DNA from: Nocardioides alkalitolerans DSM 16699
GTDB taxonomy: Bacteria; Actinomycetota; Actinomycetes; Propionibacteriales; Nocardioidaceae
Assembly (NCBI RefSeq): GCF_000426525.1
Contig: NZ_KE384533.1
Location: 908,562-972,561, forward strand
Length of the DNA: 64,000 nt
Direction: 5' to 3'
In this document: in pieces, positions 17,044-26,600 of the stretch
How the letters are laid out: each line of letters starts with the position of its first letter
Numbering within the stretch: position 1 is the stretch's first letter
Notes under the pieces: model-generated
Told to the model about the DNA's origin: nothing
What the model saw: the letters and a program-made list of their open reading frames with translations, nothing else
Database searches by the model: none
Translations under genes and position numbers: made by a program

Positions 17044-18069
17044 ATGAAGTTCCACTCGAAGCGCGCCACGACCCTCGTGGCCCTCACGCTCGCCGCCAGC
17101 GCCGCCCTGACCGCCTGTGGCGGCGACGACGGCGGTAGCGGCGGCGGTGGCGGCGACGACGCCACGATCACCTTCCTGCCCAAGAACCTGGGCAACCCGT
17201 ACTTCGACGCGTCGAGCACCGGCGGCCAGAACGCCGTCGACGCCTTCGGTGGCTCCTTCGAGGAGGTCGGCCCGACCGAGGCGACCCCCGACGCGCAGGT
17301 GCCGTTCATCAACACGGCCGCCCAGCAGGGCGTCGGCGCGCTGGTCATCTCGGCCAACGACCCGACCGCCCTGGGCGACGCGCTCGAGGAGGCGCGTGAC
17401 GCCGGCGTCAAGGTCGTCACGTTCGACTCCGACGTCGACGCCGAGTACCGCGACGTCTTCATCAACCAGGCCTCCGCCGAGGGCATCGCCAAGGCGCAGG
17501 TCGACCTGGTCGCCGAGCAGATCGGTGGCGAGGGCGAGGTCGCGATCCTCTCGGCCGCGGCCAACGCCACGAACCAGAACGCCTGGATCGACCTGATGGA
17601 GGAGGAGCTGGCGGCCAGCTACCCCGACATCGAGCTCGTCGAGACCGTCTACGGCGACGACGACGACCAGACCTCGTTCGACAAGACGGCGGCGCTGCTC
17701 CAGACGCACCCGAACCTCAAGGGCATCATCTCGCCCACCACGGTCGGCATCGCCGCCGCGGCGCGCTACCTCTCCACGTCGGACTTCAAGGGCCAGGTCG
17801 CGCTGACCGGTCTCGGCACGCCCGACCAGATGCGCCCGTTCATCGAGGACGGCACCGTCACGGCCTTCGCGCTGTGGAACCCGGAGGAGCTCGGCTACCT
17901 CGCGGCCTACGCCGCCCACGCCCTGATCGACGGTGACATCACCGGCGAGGAGGGCGACACCTTCGAGGCCGGCGACCTGGGCGAGTACACGGTCGGCGAG
18001 AACGGCGAGGTCATCCTCGGCGAGCCCACCGTCTTCAACGCCGACAACATCGACGACTTCAGCTTCTGA
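17044..18069 (+). CDS. rhaS: Rhamnose-binding lipoprotein of the ABC importer
   Basis: A 341-residue type I sugar-binding protein. The signal peptide ends in a lipobox (LTAC), followed by a Gly/Asp spacer, so it is tethered outside the membrane. The mature part has the alternating strand/helix pattern of ribose-binding-like proteins, with ITFLPKNLGNPYFDASSTGGQN at the N-domain and GALVISANDPTAL and GVKVVTFDSDVD inside it. The ligand is inferred as L-rhamnose from the operon. ATG preceded by AAAGGGAAG. A strong hairpin at 18193-18223 ends this operon. Confidence 0.9.
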   Translation: MKFHSKRATTLVALTLAASAALTACGGDDGGSGGGGGDDATITFLPKNLGNPYFDASSTGGQNAVDAFGGSFEEVGPTEATPDAQVPFINTAAQQGVGALVISANDPTALGDALEEARDAGVKVVTFDSDVDAEYRDVFINQASAEGIAKAQVDLVAEQIGGEGEVAILSAAANATNQNAWIDLMEEELAASYPDIELVETVYGDDDDQTSFDKTAALLQTHPNLKGIISPTTVGIAAAARYLSTSDFKGQVALTGLGTPDQMRPFIEDGTVTAFALWNPEELGYLAAYAAHALIDGDITGEEGDTFEAGDLGEYTVGENGEVILGEPTVFNADNIDDFSF

Positions 18070-18120
18070 GGCGTCGGCACCAGCCGCACCACGTGGTCGA
18101 CCAGCCCTGACCGGTCGACC

Positions 18121-18156
18121 CGCACCACCAGCACGACCCGCACCACCAGCACGACC
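18121..18156. repeat. 18-bp tandem repeat after rhaS
   Basis: CGCACCACCAGCACGACC is present twice in perfect tandem (18121-18138, 18139-18156), with degenerate continuation on both sides. It lies between the rhaS stop and the terminator and is not coding. Confidence 0.7.
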
Positions 18157-18192
18157 CGCAGCACCGGCACCGCCCGGCACCCCTGAGCGGCT

Positions 18193-18223
18193 GTGGCGCC
18201 TCCGACGACCTCGGAGGCGCCAC
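18193..18223 (+). terminator. Terminator of the importer operon
   Basis: A perfect 13-bp stem (GTGGCGCCTCCGA / TCGGAGGCGCCAC) with a 5-nt loop. It separates the importer operon from the catabolic operon, which has its own operator. Confidence 0.8.
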
Positions 18224-18267
18224 GGCCCCCGGCCGCGAGCCGCAGGTGCGTGCCGCGGGAGTCGTGA

Positions 18268-18281
18268 TTAAATCGATTCAA
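18268..18281. promoter_or_regulatory. Rhamnose operator O3
   Basis: TTAAATCGATTCAA, 26 nt before the rhaM start, matches O1 and O2 closely. It overlaps TGATTAAAT, which could act as an extended -10, so the repressor would cover the promoter of the catabolic operon. Confidence 0.75.
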
Positions 18282-18306
18282 TACCCCCCACGTCTGAGAG
18301 GTCCCG

Positions 18307-18735
18307 ATGGAGCGCGTCTGCTTCCAGCTGCAGGTGAAGCCGGACCGGATCGACGAGTACCGCCGCCGTCACGCCGCCGTGTGGCCCGACATGCTCGAGG
18401 CCCTGCACGAGGCCGGCTGGCACAACTACTCGCTCTTCCTGCGGGCCGACGGCCTGCTGGTCGGGTACGTCGAGATCGCCACCTCCATCGCCGAGGCCCA
18501 GGCCGCCATGGCCGCCACCGAGGTCAACGCCCGCTGGCAGGCCGAGATGGGGGAGCTGTTCGTCGACCTCGACGGCGCGGCCCCCGACACCGGCTTCCTC
18601 CGCCTCGAGGAGGTCTTCCACCTGGAGGACCAGCTCGCGGCCCCCCGCACCGGCACCACCCCGACCAGCACCACCACCAGCGCCCCGTCGCCCGCCGACG
18701 CCGCGTCCCGCCGTACCGATGGAGTTCCCTCATGA
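18307..18735 (+). CDS. rhaM: L-rhamnose mutarotase
   Basis: Interconverts alpha- and beta-L-rhamnose so that the isomerase receives its preferred anomer. The 142-residue product begins MERVCFQLQVKPDRIDEYRRRH, with the conserved His22 and WPDML and the HNYSLFL segment of the dimeric alpha/beta-barrel family. RhaM is normally about 104 residues; here a Thr/Ser/Pro/Ala-rich tail of about 35 residues is added from about residue 108 and is probably disordered. ATG with GAGAGG upstream. The stop overlaps the isomerase start (ATGA). Confidence 0.92.
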   Translation: MERVCFQLQVKPDRIDEYRRRHAAVWPDMLEALHEAGWHNYSLFLRADGLLVGYVEIATSIAEAQAAMAATEVNARWQAEMGELFVDLDGAAPDTGFLRLEEVFHLEDQLAAPRTGTTPTSTTTSAPSPADAASRRTDGVPS

Positions 18736-19895
18736 CCAGCTTCGCCGACATCACCCCCCAGCTCGAGCGGCTGGCCATCGAGGTGCCTTCGTGGGCCTAC
18801 GGCAACTCGGGCACCCGCTTCAAGGTGTTCGGCTCGGCCGGCACGCCCCGCACCGTGCACGAGAAGATCGCCGACGCCGCGACCGTGAACCGGTTCACCG
18901 GTCTCGCGCCGGCCGTGGCCCTGCACATCCCGTGGGACCTGGTGGACGACTTCGGTGCCCTGCGCGCCTACGCCCAGGACCTCGGCATCGAGCTCGGCAC
19001 GGTCAACTCGAACACGTTCCAGGACGACGACTACAAGCTCGGCGCCCTGACGCACACGGACAAGAAGATCCGCCAGAAGGCGATCGACCACCACTTCGAG
19101 TGCATCGACGTCATGGACGCCACCGGCTCGCGCGACCTCAAGGTCTGGCTCGCCGAGGGCTCGAACTACCCGGGCCAGGCCGACATGCGCGGCCGCCAGG
19201 ACCGCCTGCACGAGTCGCTCGCCGCGATCTACGAGCGCATCGGCGCCGACCAGCGCCTCGTGCTCGAGTACAAGTTCTTCGAGCCGGCCGTCTACCACAC
19301 CGACGTCCCGGACTGGGGCACGTCGTACGTGCAGGTCAGCGCCCTCGGCGAGCGCGCCGTGGTCTGCCTCGACACCGGCCACCACGCGCCGGGCACCAAC
19401 ATCGAGTTCATCGTCATGCAGCTGCTGCGGCTCGGGAAGCTCGGCTCGTTCGACTTCAACTCCCGCTTCTACGCCGACGACGACCTCATCGTCGGCGCGG
19501 CCGACCCGTTCCAGCTGTTCCGGATCCTCGTCGAGGTCATCCGCGGCGGCGGGCTCGACGAGGGCTCCCCGGTCGCGCTGATGCTCGACCAGTGCCACAA
19601 CATCGAGAAGAAGATCCCCGGCCAGATCCGCTCCGTGCTCAACGTGCAGGAGATGACGGCCCGGGCCCTGCTGCTCGACCGCGAGGCGCTCGCCGCCGCC
19701 GAGGCGGCCGGCGAGGTGCTCGACGCGCACGAGATCTTCATGGACGCGTTCTCCACCGACGTGCGCCCCGCGCTCGCCGAGTGGCGCGAGTCGCGCGGCC
19801 TGCCGGCCCACCCGATGAAGGCCTACGCCGCGGACGGCTACCAGGAGCAGATCGAGACCGAGCGCGTCGGCGGCACCCAGGCCAGCTGGAACTGA
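18732..19895 (+). CDS. rhaI: L-rhamnose isomerase, actinobacterial subtype
   Basis: Converts L-rhamnose to L-rhamnulose in the cytoplasm. The 387-residue TIM-barrel protein belongs to the Pseudomonas stutzeri/Streptomyces-type RhaI, not E. coli RhaA. Metal ligands by spacing are Glu179 (VLEYKFFEP), Asp214 (CLDTGHH) and Asp286 (MLDQCHN). The third ligand, His281 in P. stutzeri, aligns with Asp241 (FDFNSRFYADDD). Other parts match well (NTFQDDDYKLG, WLAEGSNYPGQ). Translationally coupled to rhaM by ATGA and followed after 58 bp by the aldolase gene. Confidence 0.92.
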   Translation: MTSFADITPQLERLAIEVPSWAYGNSGTRFKVFGSAGTPRTVHEKIADAATVNRFTGLAPAVALHIPWDLVDDFGALRAYAQDLGIELGTVNSNTFQDDDYKLGALTHTDKKIRQKAIDHHFECIDVMDATGSRDLKVWLAEGSNYPGQADMRGRQDRLHESLAAIYERIGADQRLVLEYKFFEPAVYHTDVPDWGTSYVQVSALGERAVVCLDTGHHAPGTNIEFIVMQLLRLGKLGSFDFNSRFYADDDLIVGAADPFQLFRILVEVIRGGGLDEGSPVALMLDQCHNIEKKIPGQIRSVLNVQEMTARALLLDREALAAAEAAGEVLDAHEIFMDAFSTDVRPALAEWRESRGLPAHPMKAYAADGYQEQIETERVGGTQASWN

Positions 19896-19953
19896 CACCC
19901 CGCTCTCCCTTCCTGACCACCCACACCCTCACCACCCAGAGGACGCACCCGAG

Positions 19954-21993
19954 ATGACCGATCTCACCCCCGCCCAGCAGCTCGTCGCCCGGTCCAACCG
20001 GCTCGGCGCCGACCCGAAGAACACCAACTACGCCGGCGGCAACACGTCCGCCAAGGGCACCGAGACCGACCCGGTCACCGGCCAGCCGGTCGAGCTGCTG
20101 TGGGTCAAGGGCTCCGGGGGCGACCTCGGCACGCTGACCGAGAAGGGCCTGGCCGTGCTGCGGCTCGACCGCATGCGCGCGCTCGTCGACGTCTACCCGG
20201 GCCTCGACCGCGAGGACGAGATGGTCGCCGCGTTCGACTACTGCCTCCACGGCAAGGGCGGCGCCGCGCCGTCGATCGACACGGCCATGCACGGCCTCGT
20301 CGACGCGCCCCACGTCGACCACCTGCACCCCGACTCCGGCATCGCCATCGCGACCGCCGCCGACGGCCCGTCGCTCACGCAGCAGGCCTTCGGCGACAAG
20401 GTCGTGTGGGTGCCGTGGCGCCGTCCCGGCTTCCAGCTCGGTCTCGACATCGCCGAGATCAAGGAGAAGAACCCGCAGGCGATCGGCTGCATCCTCGGCG
20501 GCCACGGCATCACCGCGTGGGGCGACACCTCCGAGGAGGCCGAGGCCAACTCGCTGTGGATCATCGACACCGCCGCCGCCTACATCGCGGAGCACAGCAA
20601 GGCCGAGCCGTTCGGTCCCGCGCTCGAGGGGTACGGCGCACTGGCCGCCGACGAGCGTCGCGCCAAGGCCGCCGCGCTGGCCGGCACGATCCGCGGCATC
20701 GCGTCCGCCGACCGCCCGATGGTCGGCCACTTCACCGACGCCGACGTCGTGCTCGACTTCCTGGCCTCCGCCGAGCACCCGCGCCTCGCCGCGCTCGGCA
20801 CCTCGTGCCCCGACCACTTCCTGCGCACCAAGGTCAAGCCGCTCGTGCTCGACCTGCCCTCCGACGCCTCCGTCGAGGACGCCAAGGCGCGGCTCAAGGA
20901 GCTGCACACGGCCTACCGCGAGGACTACCAGGGCTACTACGACCGCAACGCCACGCCGGACTCCCCGGCGATCCGCGGCGCGGACCCGCTCATCGTGCTC
21001 GTGCCCGGCGTCGGCATGTTCAGCTTCGGCAAGGACAAGCAGACCGCCCGCGTCGCCGGCGAGTTCTACGTCAACGCCATCAACGTGATGCGCGGTGCGG
21101 AGGGCCTCTCGACGTACGCCCCGATCGACGAGTCGGAGAAGTTCCGCATCGAGTACTGGGCGCTCGAGGAGGCCAAGCTCCAGCGCATGCCGAAGCCCAA
21201 GCCGCTCGCCTCGCGCATCGCCCTCATCACGGGTGCCGCCGGCGGCATCGGCAAGGCCACGGCGAAGAAGCTCGCCGCCGAGGGCGCCTGCGTCGTCATC
21301 GCCGACCTGGACCTGGAGAAGGCCCGGGCCGCGGCCGCCGAGATCGGTGGCGCCGACGTCGCCCTCGGCGTGGCGGCGGACGTCTCCGACGAGGTCGCCG
21401 TGCAGGCGGCGCTCGACGAGGCCGTGCTCGCGTTCGGTGGTGTCGACCTCGTCGTCAACAACGCCGGGCTCTCGCTCAGCAAGTCGCTGCTCGACACCAC
21501 GGGCGAGGACTTCGACCTCCAGCACCGCGTGATGGCGAAGGGCTCGTTCCTCGTCTCCAAGGCGGCGGCGCGGGTGATGATCGACCAGGAGATGGGCGGC
21601 GACATCATCTACATCTCGTCGAAGAACTCCGTCTTCGCCGGCCCGAACAACATCGCCTACTCGGCCACGAAGGCGAACCAGGCCCACCAGGTGCGGCTGC
21701 TCGCCGCCGAGCTCGGCGCCCACGGCATCAAGGTCAACGGCGTGAACCCGGACGGCGTCGTCCAGGGCTCCGGCATCTTCGCCAGCGGCTGGGGCGCGAA
21801 CCGCGCCGCCGTGTACGGCGTGGAGGAGAAGGACCTGGGCAAGTTCTACGCCCAGCGCACCATCCTCAAGAAGGAGGTGCTGCCGGAGCACATCGCCAAC
21901 GCGGTCTACGTGCTCTGCGGTCCCGACATGACCCACACGACGGGCCTCCACGTGCCCGTCGACGCCGGCGTCGCGGCAGCGTTCCTGCGCTGA
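19954..21993 (+). CDS. rhaEW: Fused rhamnulose-1-phosphate aldolase / short-chain dehydrogenase
   Basis: A 679-residue two-domain enzyme. Residues about 1-400 are a class II aldolase domain (NYAGGNTSAKG near 25-35, zinc ligands in HVDHLHPD, GGHGITAWG) that splits L-rhamnulose-1-phosphate to DHAP and L-lactaldehyde. Residues about 420-679 are an SDR domain with TGAAGGIG (425-432), NNAG and the YSATK active site (Tyr569, Lys573). In characterised homologues the second domain oxidises lactaldehyde to L-lactate, avoiding release of a toxic aldehyde. The LutABC genes downstream fit that product. The domain fusion is the normal state of this family. Confidence 0.93.
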   Translation: MTDLTPAQQLVARSNRLGADPKNTNYAGGNTSAKGTETDPVTGQPVELLWVKGSGGDLGTLTEKGLAVLRLDRMRALVDVYPGLDREDEMVAAFDYCLHGKGGAAPSIDTAMHGLVDAPHVDHLHPDSGIAIATAADGPSLTQQAFGDKVVWVPWRRPGFQLGLDIAEIKEKNPQAIGCILGGHGITAWGDTSEEAEANSLWIIDTAAAYIAEHSKAEPFGPALEGYGALAADERRAKAAALAGTIRGIASADRPMVGHFTDADVVLDFLASAEHPRLAALGTSCPDHFLRTKVKPLVLDLPSDASVEDAKARLKELHTAYREDYQGYYDRNATPDSPAIRGADPLIVLVPGVGMFSFGKDKQTARVAGEFYVNAINVMRGAEGLSTYAPIDESEKFRIEYWALEEAKLQRMPKPKPLASRIALITGAAGGIGKATAKKLAAEGACVVIADLDLEKARAAAAEIGGADVALGVAADVSDEVAVQAALDEAVLAFGGVDLVVNNAGLSLSKSLLDTTGEDFDLQHRVMAKGSFLVSKAAARVMIDQEMGGDIIYISSKNSVFAGPNNIAYSATKANQAHQVRLLAAELGAHGIKVNGVNPDGVVQGSGIFASGWGANRAAVYGVEEKDLGKFYAQRTILKKEVLPEHIANAVYVLCGPDMTHTTGLHVPVDAGVAAAFLR

Positions 21994-21998
21994 CGCGC

Positions 21999-22090
21999 CC
22001 GGTGGTCGAGGGTCGCCAGGCCGTCCCGGGGCCACCCCGCCCCCGGGCGTGGCCTCGAGACGCTCGCTGCGCTCGCTCCTCGACCACCGG
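21999..22090. repeat. Dispersed palindromic repeat, copy 1
   Basis: Arms CCGGTGGTCGAG (21999-22010) and CTCGACCACCGG (22079-22090) can pair. The right part, read on the minus strand, is GGTGGTCGAGGAGCGAGCGC followed by AGCGAGCGTCTC, and the same element recurs at 37433-37508. It fills the space between the aldolase and kinase genes and could form a long hairpin in the mRNA. Confidence 0.75.
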
Positions 22091-22134
22091 GGCTCGCCGT
22101 CCCACCCCCGCCCCGCCCCGAGAGGAACCTCCGC

Positions 22135-23655
22135 GTGACCACGACCGACCTCCCCACCCCGCGTCCCGGTGACCTCCGGGTGGCGGCCGTCGACCTGGGC
22201 GCCACCAGCGGCCGGGTCATGGTGGGCGTCGTCGGACCGGGTCGGCTCGACCTCGCCGAGGTGCACCGCTTCCCCAACAGCGGCGTGCCCGTCGACGGGG
22301 CGCTCTACTGGGACGTGCTCGGCATCCACCGCGAGGTGCTGGTGGGTCTGCGGAAGATCGCGGCGACCGGTCCGCTCGACGCCGTCGGCATCGACTCCTG
22401 GGCGGTCGACTACGGCCTGCTCGACCGCGACGGCATGCTGCTGGGCAACCCGCACAGCCACCGCGACCGCCGTACCGACGGGGTGGCCGAGCGCGTCTGG
22501 GCCGAGGTCCCGGCCGAGGAGCTGTTCGCCCGCACCGGCCTGCAGCACCTGCCGTTCAACACCGTCTTCCAGCTCGCGGCGGCACGCGGCACCGCGGCCC
22601 TCGAGGCCGCCCAGACGTTGCTGCTCCTGCCCGACCTGCTCGGCTACTGGCTGACGGGCGAGATCGGCGCCGAGCGCACCAACGCCTCCACCACGGGCCT
22701 GTACGACGCCGGCACCGGCACGTGGACCACCGACCTGGCCGCGCGCCTCGGCCTCCCGTGGTCGATCCTGCCGCCGCTGCGCGACGCCGGCGACCGGGTC
22801 GGCACGCTCGTGCCCGACGTCGCCGCCGCCATCGGCCGCAGCGACGCCGACCCCGCCGTACCCGTCGTCGCGGTCGGCTCCCACGACACCGCCTCCGCGG
22901 TCGTGGGCGTGCCCGCGGGCGACGAGCGCTTCGCCTACATCTCCTCGGGCACCTGGTCGCTGGTGGGCCTCGAGCTCGCTGCGCCGGTGCTCACCGAGGC
23001 GGCCCGGGCGGCCAACTTCACGAACGAGGCCGGCGTCGACGGCACCGTCCGCTACCTCAAGAACGTGATGGGCCTGTGGGTGCTCTCGCAGTCGGTGCAC
23101 ACGTGGGAGCGCGACGGCTCGACCGTCGACCTGCCGCAGCTGCTGGCCGAGGCCGCCGGGCTGCCCGCCCTGCGCACGGTCGTCGACATCGACGACGCGA
23201 GCCTGCTGCCGCCGGGCGACATGCCGGCCCGCATCCGCGCCCTCGCCGAGGCCGCCGGGGAGCCCGTGCCCACGACCCGCGCCGAGGTCGCCCGCTGCAT
23301 CGTCGACTCGCTGGCCGTGGCCTACCGCCGCCACCTGCGCGCCGCGGCGGAGACGTCGGGCGAGGGCTTCGACGTGCTCCACGTCGTGGGCGGCGGCATG
23401 CACAACACGCTGCTGTGCCAGCTGACCGCCGACGCCGTGGGCGTGCCCGTGCTCGCCGGCCCCGGCGAGGCGGCCGCGCTCGGCAACGTGCTGGTGCAGG
23501 CCCGCGCCCTCGGCGCCGACCTCCCCGACCTCGCCGCCATGCGCGCGCTCCTGCGCGACACCCACCCGCTGCGCCGCTACGAGCCGCGCGACCACCTCGA
23601 CTGGGCCGCCGCCGAGCGACGCGTCCACCCCGGTCGGCCCACACCCGTCGGCTGA
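22135..23655 (+). CDS. rhaB: Rhamnulokinase
   Basis: Phosphorylates L-rhamnulose to L-rhamnulose-1-phosphate with ATP. The 506-residue protein has the FGGY sugar-kinase layout: an N-terminal ATPase motif AAVDLGATSGRVMVG (about 17-31), GIDSWAVDYGLLD, the hinge GSHDTASAVVGVP and the second phosphate motif FAYISSGTWSLVG, and a C-terminal FDVLHVVGGGMHNTLLCQLTAD adenosine motif. GTG start with GAGAGGAA upstream. It is separated from the aldolase by 141 bp holding a palindromic repeat, so it might be transcribed with it or independently. Confidence 0.92.
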   Translation: MTTTDLPTPRPGDLRVAAVDLGATSGRVMVGVVGPGRLDLAEVHRFPNSGVPVDGALYWDVLGIHREVLVGLRKIAATGPLDAVGIDSWAVDYGLLDRDGMLLGNPHSHRDRRTDGVAERVWAEVPAEELFARTGLQHLPFNTVFQLAAARGTAALEAAQTLLLLPDLLGYWLTGEIGAERTNASTTGLYDAGTGTWTTDLAARLGLPWSILPPLRDAGDRVGTLVPDVAAAIGRSDADPAVPVVAVGSHDTASAVVGVPAGDERFAYISSGTWSLVGLELAAPVLTEAARAANFTNEAGVDGTVRYLKNVMGLWVLSQSVHTWERDGSTVDLPQLLAEAAGLPALRTVVDIDDASLLPPGDMPARIRALAEAAGEPVPTTRAEVARCIVDSLAVAYRRHLRAAAETSGEGFDVLHVVGGGMHNTLLCQLTADAVGVPVLAGPGEAAALGNVLVQARALGADLPDLAAMRALLRDTHPLRRYEPRDHLDWAAAERRVHPGRPTPVG

Positions 23656-23695
23656 CCTCCCCGGCCGCTCGCGGCCCCATCTCTCGGAGACCCTC

Positions 23696-26600
23696 ATGGA
23701 CAACGACGTCACCGCCGCAGGACCCCGCACCGCCCCGACCGGCGGCCCGCGCCTTGACCGCCGCCGCCTGCTGGGCGCGGCCGTCGCCACCGCCGGCATC
23801 GCCACCGTCGCCACGGGCGCGGGTGCCTCCCCGGCGGCCGCCGTCGCCGCGGACCCGACCCCGGGCCTGCCCAACGACCTGTCCCGCCGCCTCACCACGC
23901 CCGGCCTGGCGACCGCCGCCGGGTTCCGCTGGTGGTGGCCGCACGGTGCCGTCGATCCGGCGCAGGTCACCCGCGAGGTGCAGCAGATCGCGGCCGCCGG
24001 CTTCGGTGCCGTCGAGATCGCCGACGTCACCCACAGCCTCCGGGCCCGCAACATCGACATCGACCTCGCCACCCAGGGCTGGGGCACGCGCTCCTGGGTG
24101 AACGGCGTGAAGGCGGCGCTGCGCGAGTCCGCGAAGCGCGGCGTGCGCGTCGACATCACGGTCGGCCCGTCGTGGCCCGCCGCCGTCCCGACCGTGACGC
24201 CCGACGACGAGGGCGCCTGCACCGAGCTGGCCCACGGCCGCGCCGACGTCGCGAGCGGGGCGACGTACGACGCGCTCCTGCCCGAGCCGCTCATCGCCCC
24301 CGTCGAGCAGGCCACCCGCCGCACCCTCGTCGGCGTGCAGGCCGCCCGCGTCGTCACGCCCGGCACCGACCGCCTCGAGGCCGTGCTCGACCAGGCCTCC
24401 CTCGTCGAGCTGACCGACCAGGTCGTCGACGGCCGCCTCACCTGGACCGCGCCGGCCGGCGCCGGCTCGTGGGTCGTGCTCGCCTACTGGCAGCGCGGCT
24501 CCGGCCAGGAGCCCGAGGCCGGCCCCCACACCGACCCCCGCTGCTGGGTCGTCGACCACTTCTCCGCGGCCGGCGCCCAGGCCGTCGTCGACCTGTGGGA
24601 GCAGACGATCCTCGACGACGAGATGCGTCGCCTGCTGCGCCAGACCGGCGGCTACCTCTTCGAGGACTCGCTCGAGATCGAGACCGAGGCGACCATCTGG
24701 ACGCCCGCGTTCCTCGCCGAGTTCGCGGAGCGCCGCGGCTACGACCTGCGCCCCTACCTGCCCTGCGTGCTCGAGCTCCACGAGCGCTACCAGTTCGCCT
24801 TCGACGCCACCACGACGATCCGGGTGCGCGACGACGTCAACCAGACGGTGTCCGACCTCTACCGCGACCACCACCTCAAGCCGATCCAGGCGTTCGCCCG
24901 CTCGCTCGACATGGGCCTGCGCGTGCAGCCCTACGGCCTCGAGACCGACACCGTCGAGCACAGCGCCGTCGTCGACGTGCCCGAGACCGAGTCGCTGGGC
25001 TTCAAGAACCTCGACGACTACCGCGTGATGGCCGGCGGCCGCGACCTCGGTGGGCGCACCGTGCTCTCCTGCGAGGCGGCCTGCTACTTCGGCGCGGCCT
25101 ACAACACCACCTGGGACCGCGCGCTCCAGACGATCCACAGCATCTACGCCGCGGGCGTCAACATGGCCGTGCTGCACGGCTTCGCGCACGCCAGCGCGCC
25201 CGACGTGACGTGGCCGGGCTTCGCCGCCTTCTCGCCGTACTACAACGGCGCGATCGGGTACGGCGAGGCGTGGGGCCCGCGCACCCCGCAGTGGCAGCAC
25301 ATGCCCGGCATCGCCGCGCACCTCGCGCGCACCCAGCTGGTGCTGCAGACCGGTGTCCCGAAGTACGACGTGGTGTTCCTGCGCCCGAAGGGCTGGGCCT
25401 CGACCGGCATCGGCGCCCCGTGGGCGACCAACGACGGCATCCCGCTCGGCTGGACCCACTCGTTCGTCACGCCCGCCCTGCTCGACCTGCCGCTGTCGAC
25501 GGTGCGCAACGGTCGGCTGGCGCCGGACGGTCCGGCGTACAAGGTGATGGTGGTCGGCCCCGACCAGTTCCGCGGCAACCGCCTCTCGATCGAGCTGTCC
25601 GCCGCCCGCCGCGTGCTGGAGCTGGCGCGGGCCGGTCTCAAGGTCGTGCTGGTCGGCGACTGGGCGACGCTGGCCGAGCCGGTCGGCGTCGAGACCGCTG
25701 AGGTGGTGGCGCAGATCCGCTCGACGATGGCGTCGGTCGCCGCGCTGTCGACGAGCCGCACGGTGGCCGCTGCGGCCGACATCCCGACCGCACTGGCCGC
25801 GCTGAACGTCACCCCGGACGTCACCCACGAGCGCTCGACGGTCATGTCCGTACGGCGCGTGCTCGCCGAGGGTGGCGGCGTCGACCTCTACTTCCTGGCC
25901 AACGCCAAGCACGCGGAGAACCGCCGCCTCACGCCGGTGAAGCAGGAGGTCTGGCTGACGGCGACCCGTGCCGACGCCGTGCCGTACCGCCTCGACACCT
26001 GGGCCGGCACCCTGACCCCCGTGCCGCTGCACGAGCGTTCCGGCGCGCGGGTCCGTGTGCGCGTCGACCTGCTCCCGGGCCAGGCCGACGTGATCGTGCT
26101 CGCCGCACCGGGGCGCTCGGAGCAGCCGGTGTCGGTCGTCGCCACCACGGCCGACGACGTGCGCGGCGACGCCCGTCGCCTCGTCGTGCACGCCTCGACC
26201 GCCGGTCGCCACACCGTCACCCTCGCCGGCGGCCGCACGCGCACCACGACGGTCGCCCGCGTGCGCCCGCCCCTGACCCTGGCGACCTGGGACCTCGCGG
26301 TCGAGGACTGGCAGCCGGGCGCGAGCGCCACGCAGACGGTCAAGCCCGTCCGGCGGGTGCGGCTCACGGCGCTCGCCCCGTGGTCGCAGGTGCCGGGCCT
26401 CGAGGACGTCTCGGGCATCGGCCGCTACACGGCGACGATCAACCTCGGCGTCGACTGGCCGACCGGCCACCTGGCGCGCCTCGAGCTCGGCGAGGTCAAC
26501 GACACCTTCCGCGTGACGGTCAACGGCGCGGTCCTGCCGCCGTCCGACGTGCTCGACACGACGGTCGACCTCGGTCGCCGCCTCGTGGCGGGCCGCAACA

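Noticed and set aside
18121-18156. Possible CRISPR repeats
   Set aside because: Copies are adjacent with no spacers and no cas gene is present.
22001-22130. Riboswitch before rhaB
   Set aside because: The structure is explained by a dispersed palindromic repeat that occurs elsewhere without rhamnose genes.
19738-24441. Very long minus-strand open frame
   Set aside because: It is antisense to rhaI, rhaEW and rhaB, whose motifs are clear, and its product is Ala/Arg/His-rich with no domain.
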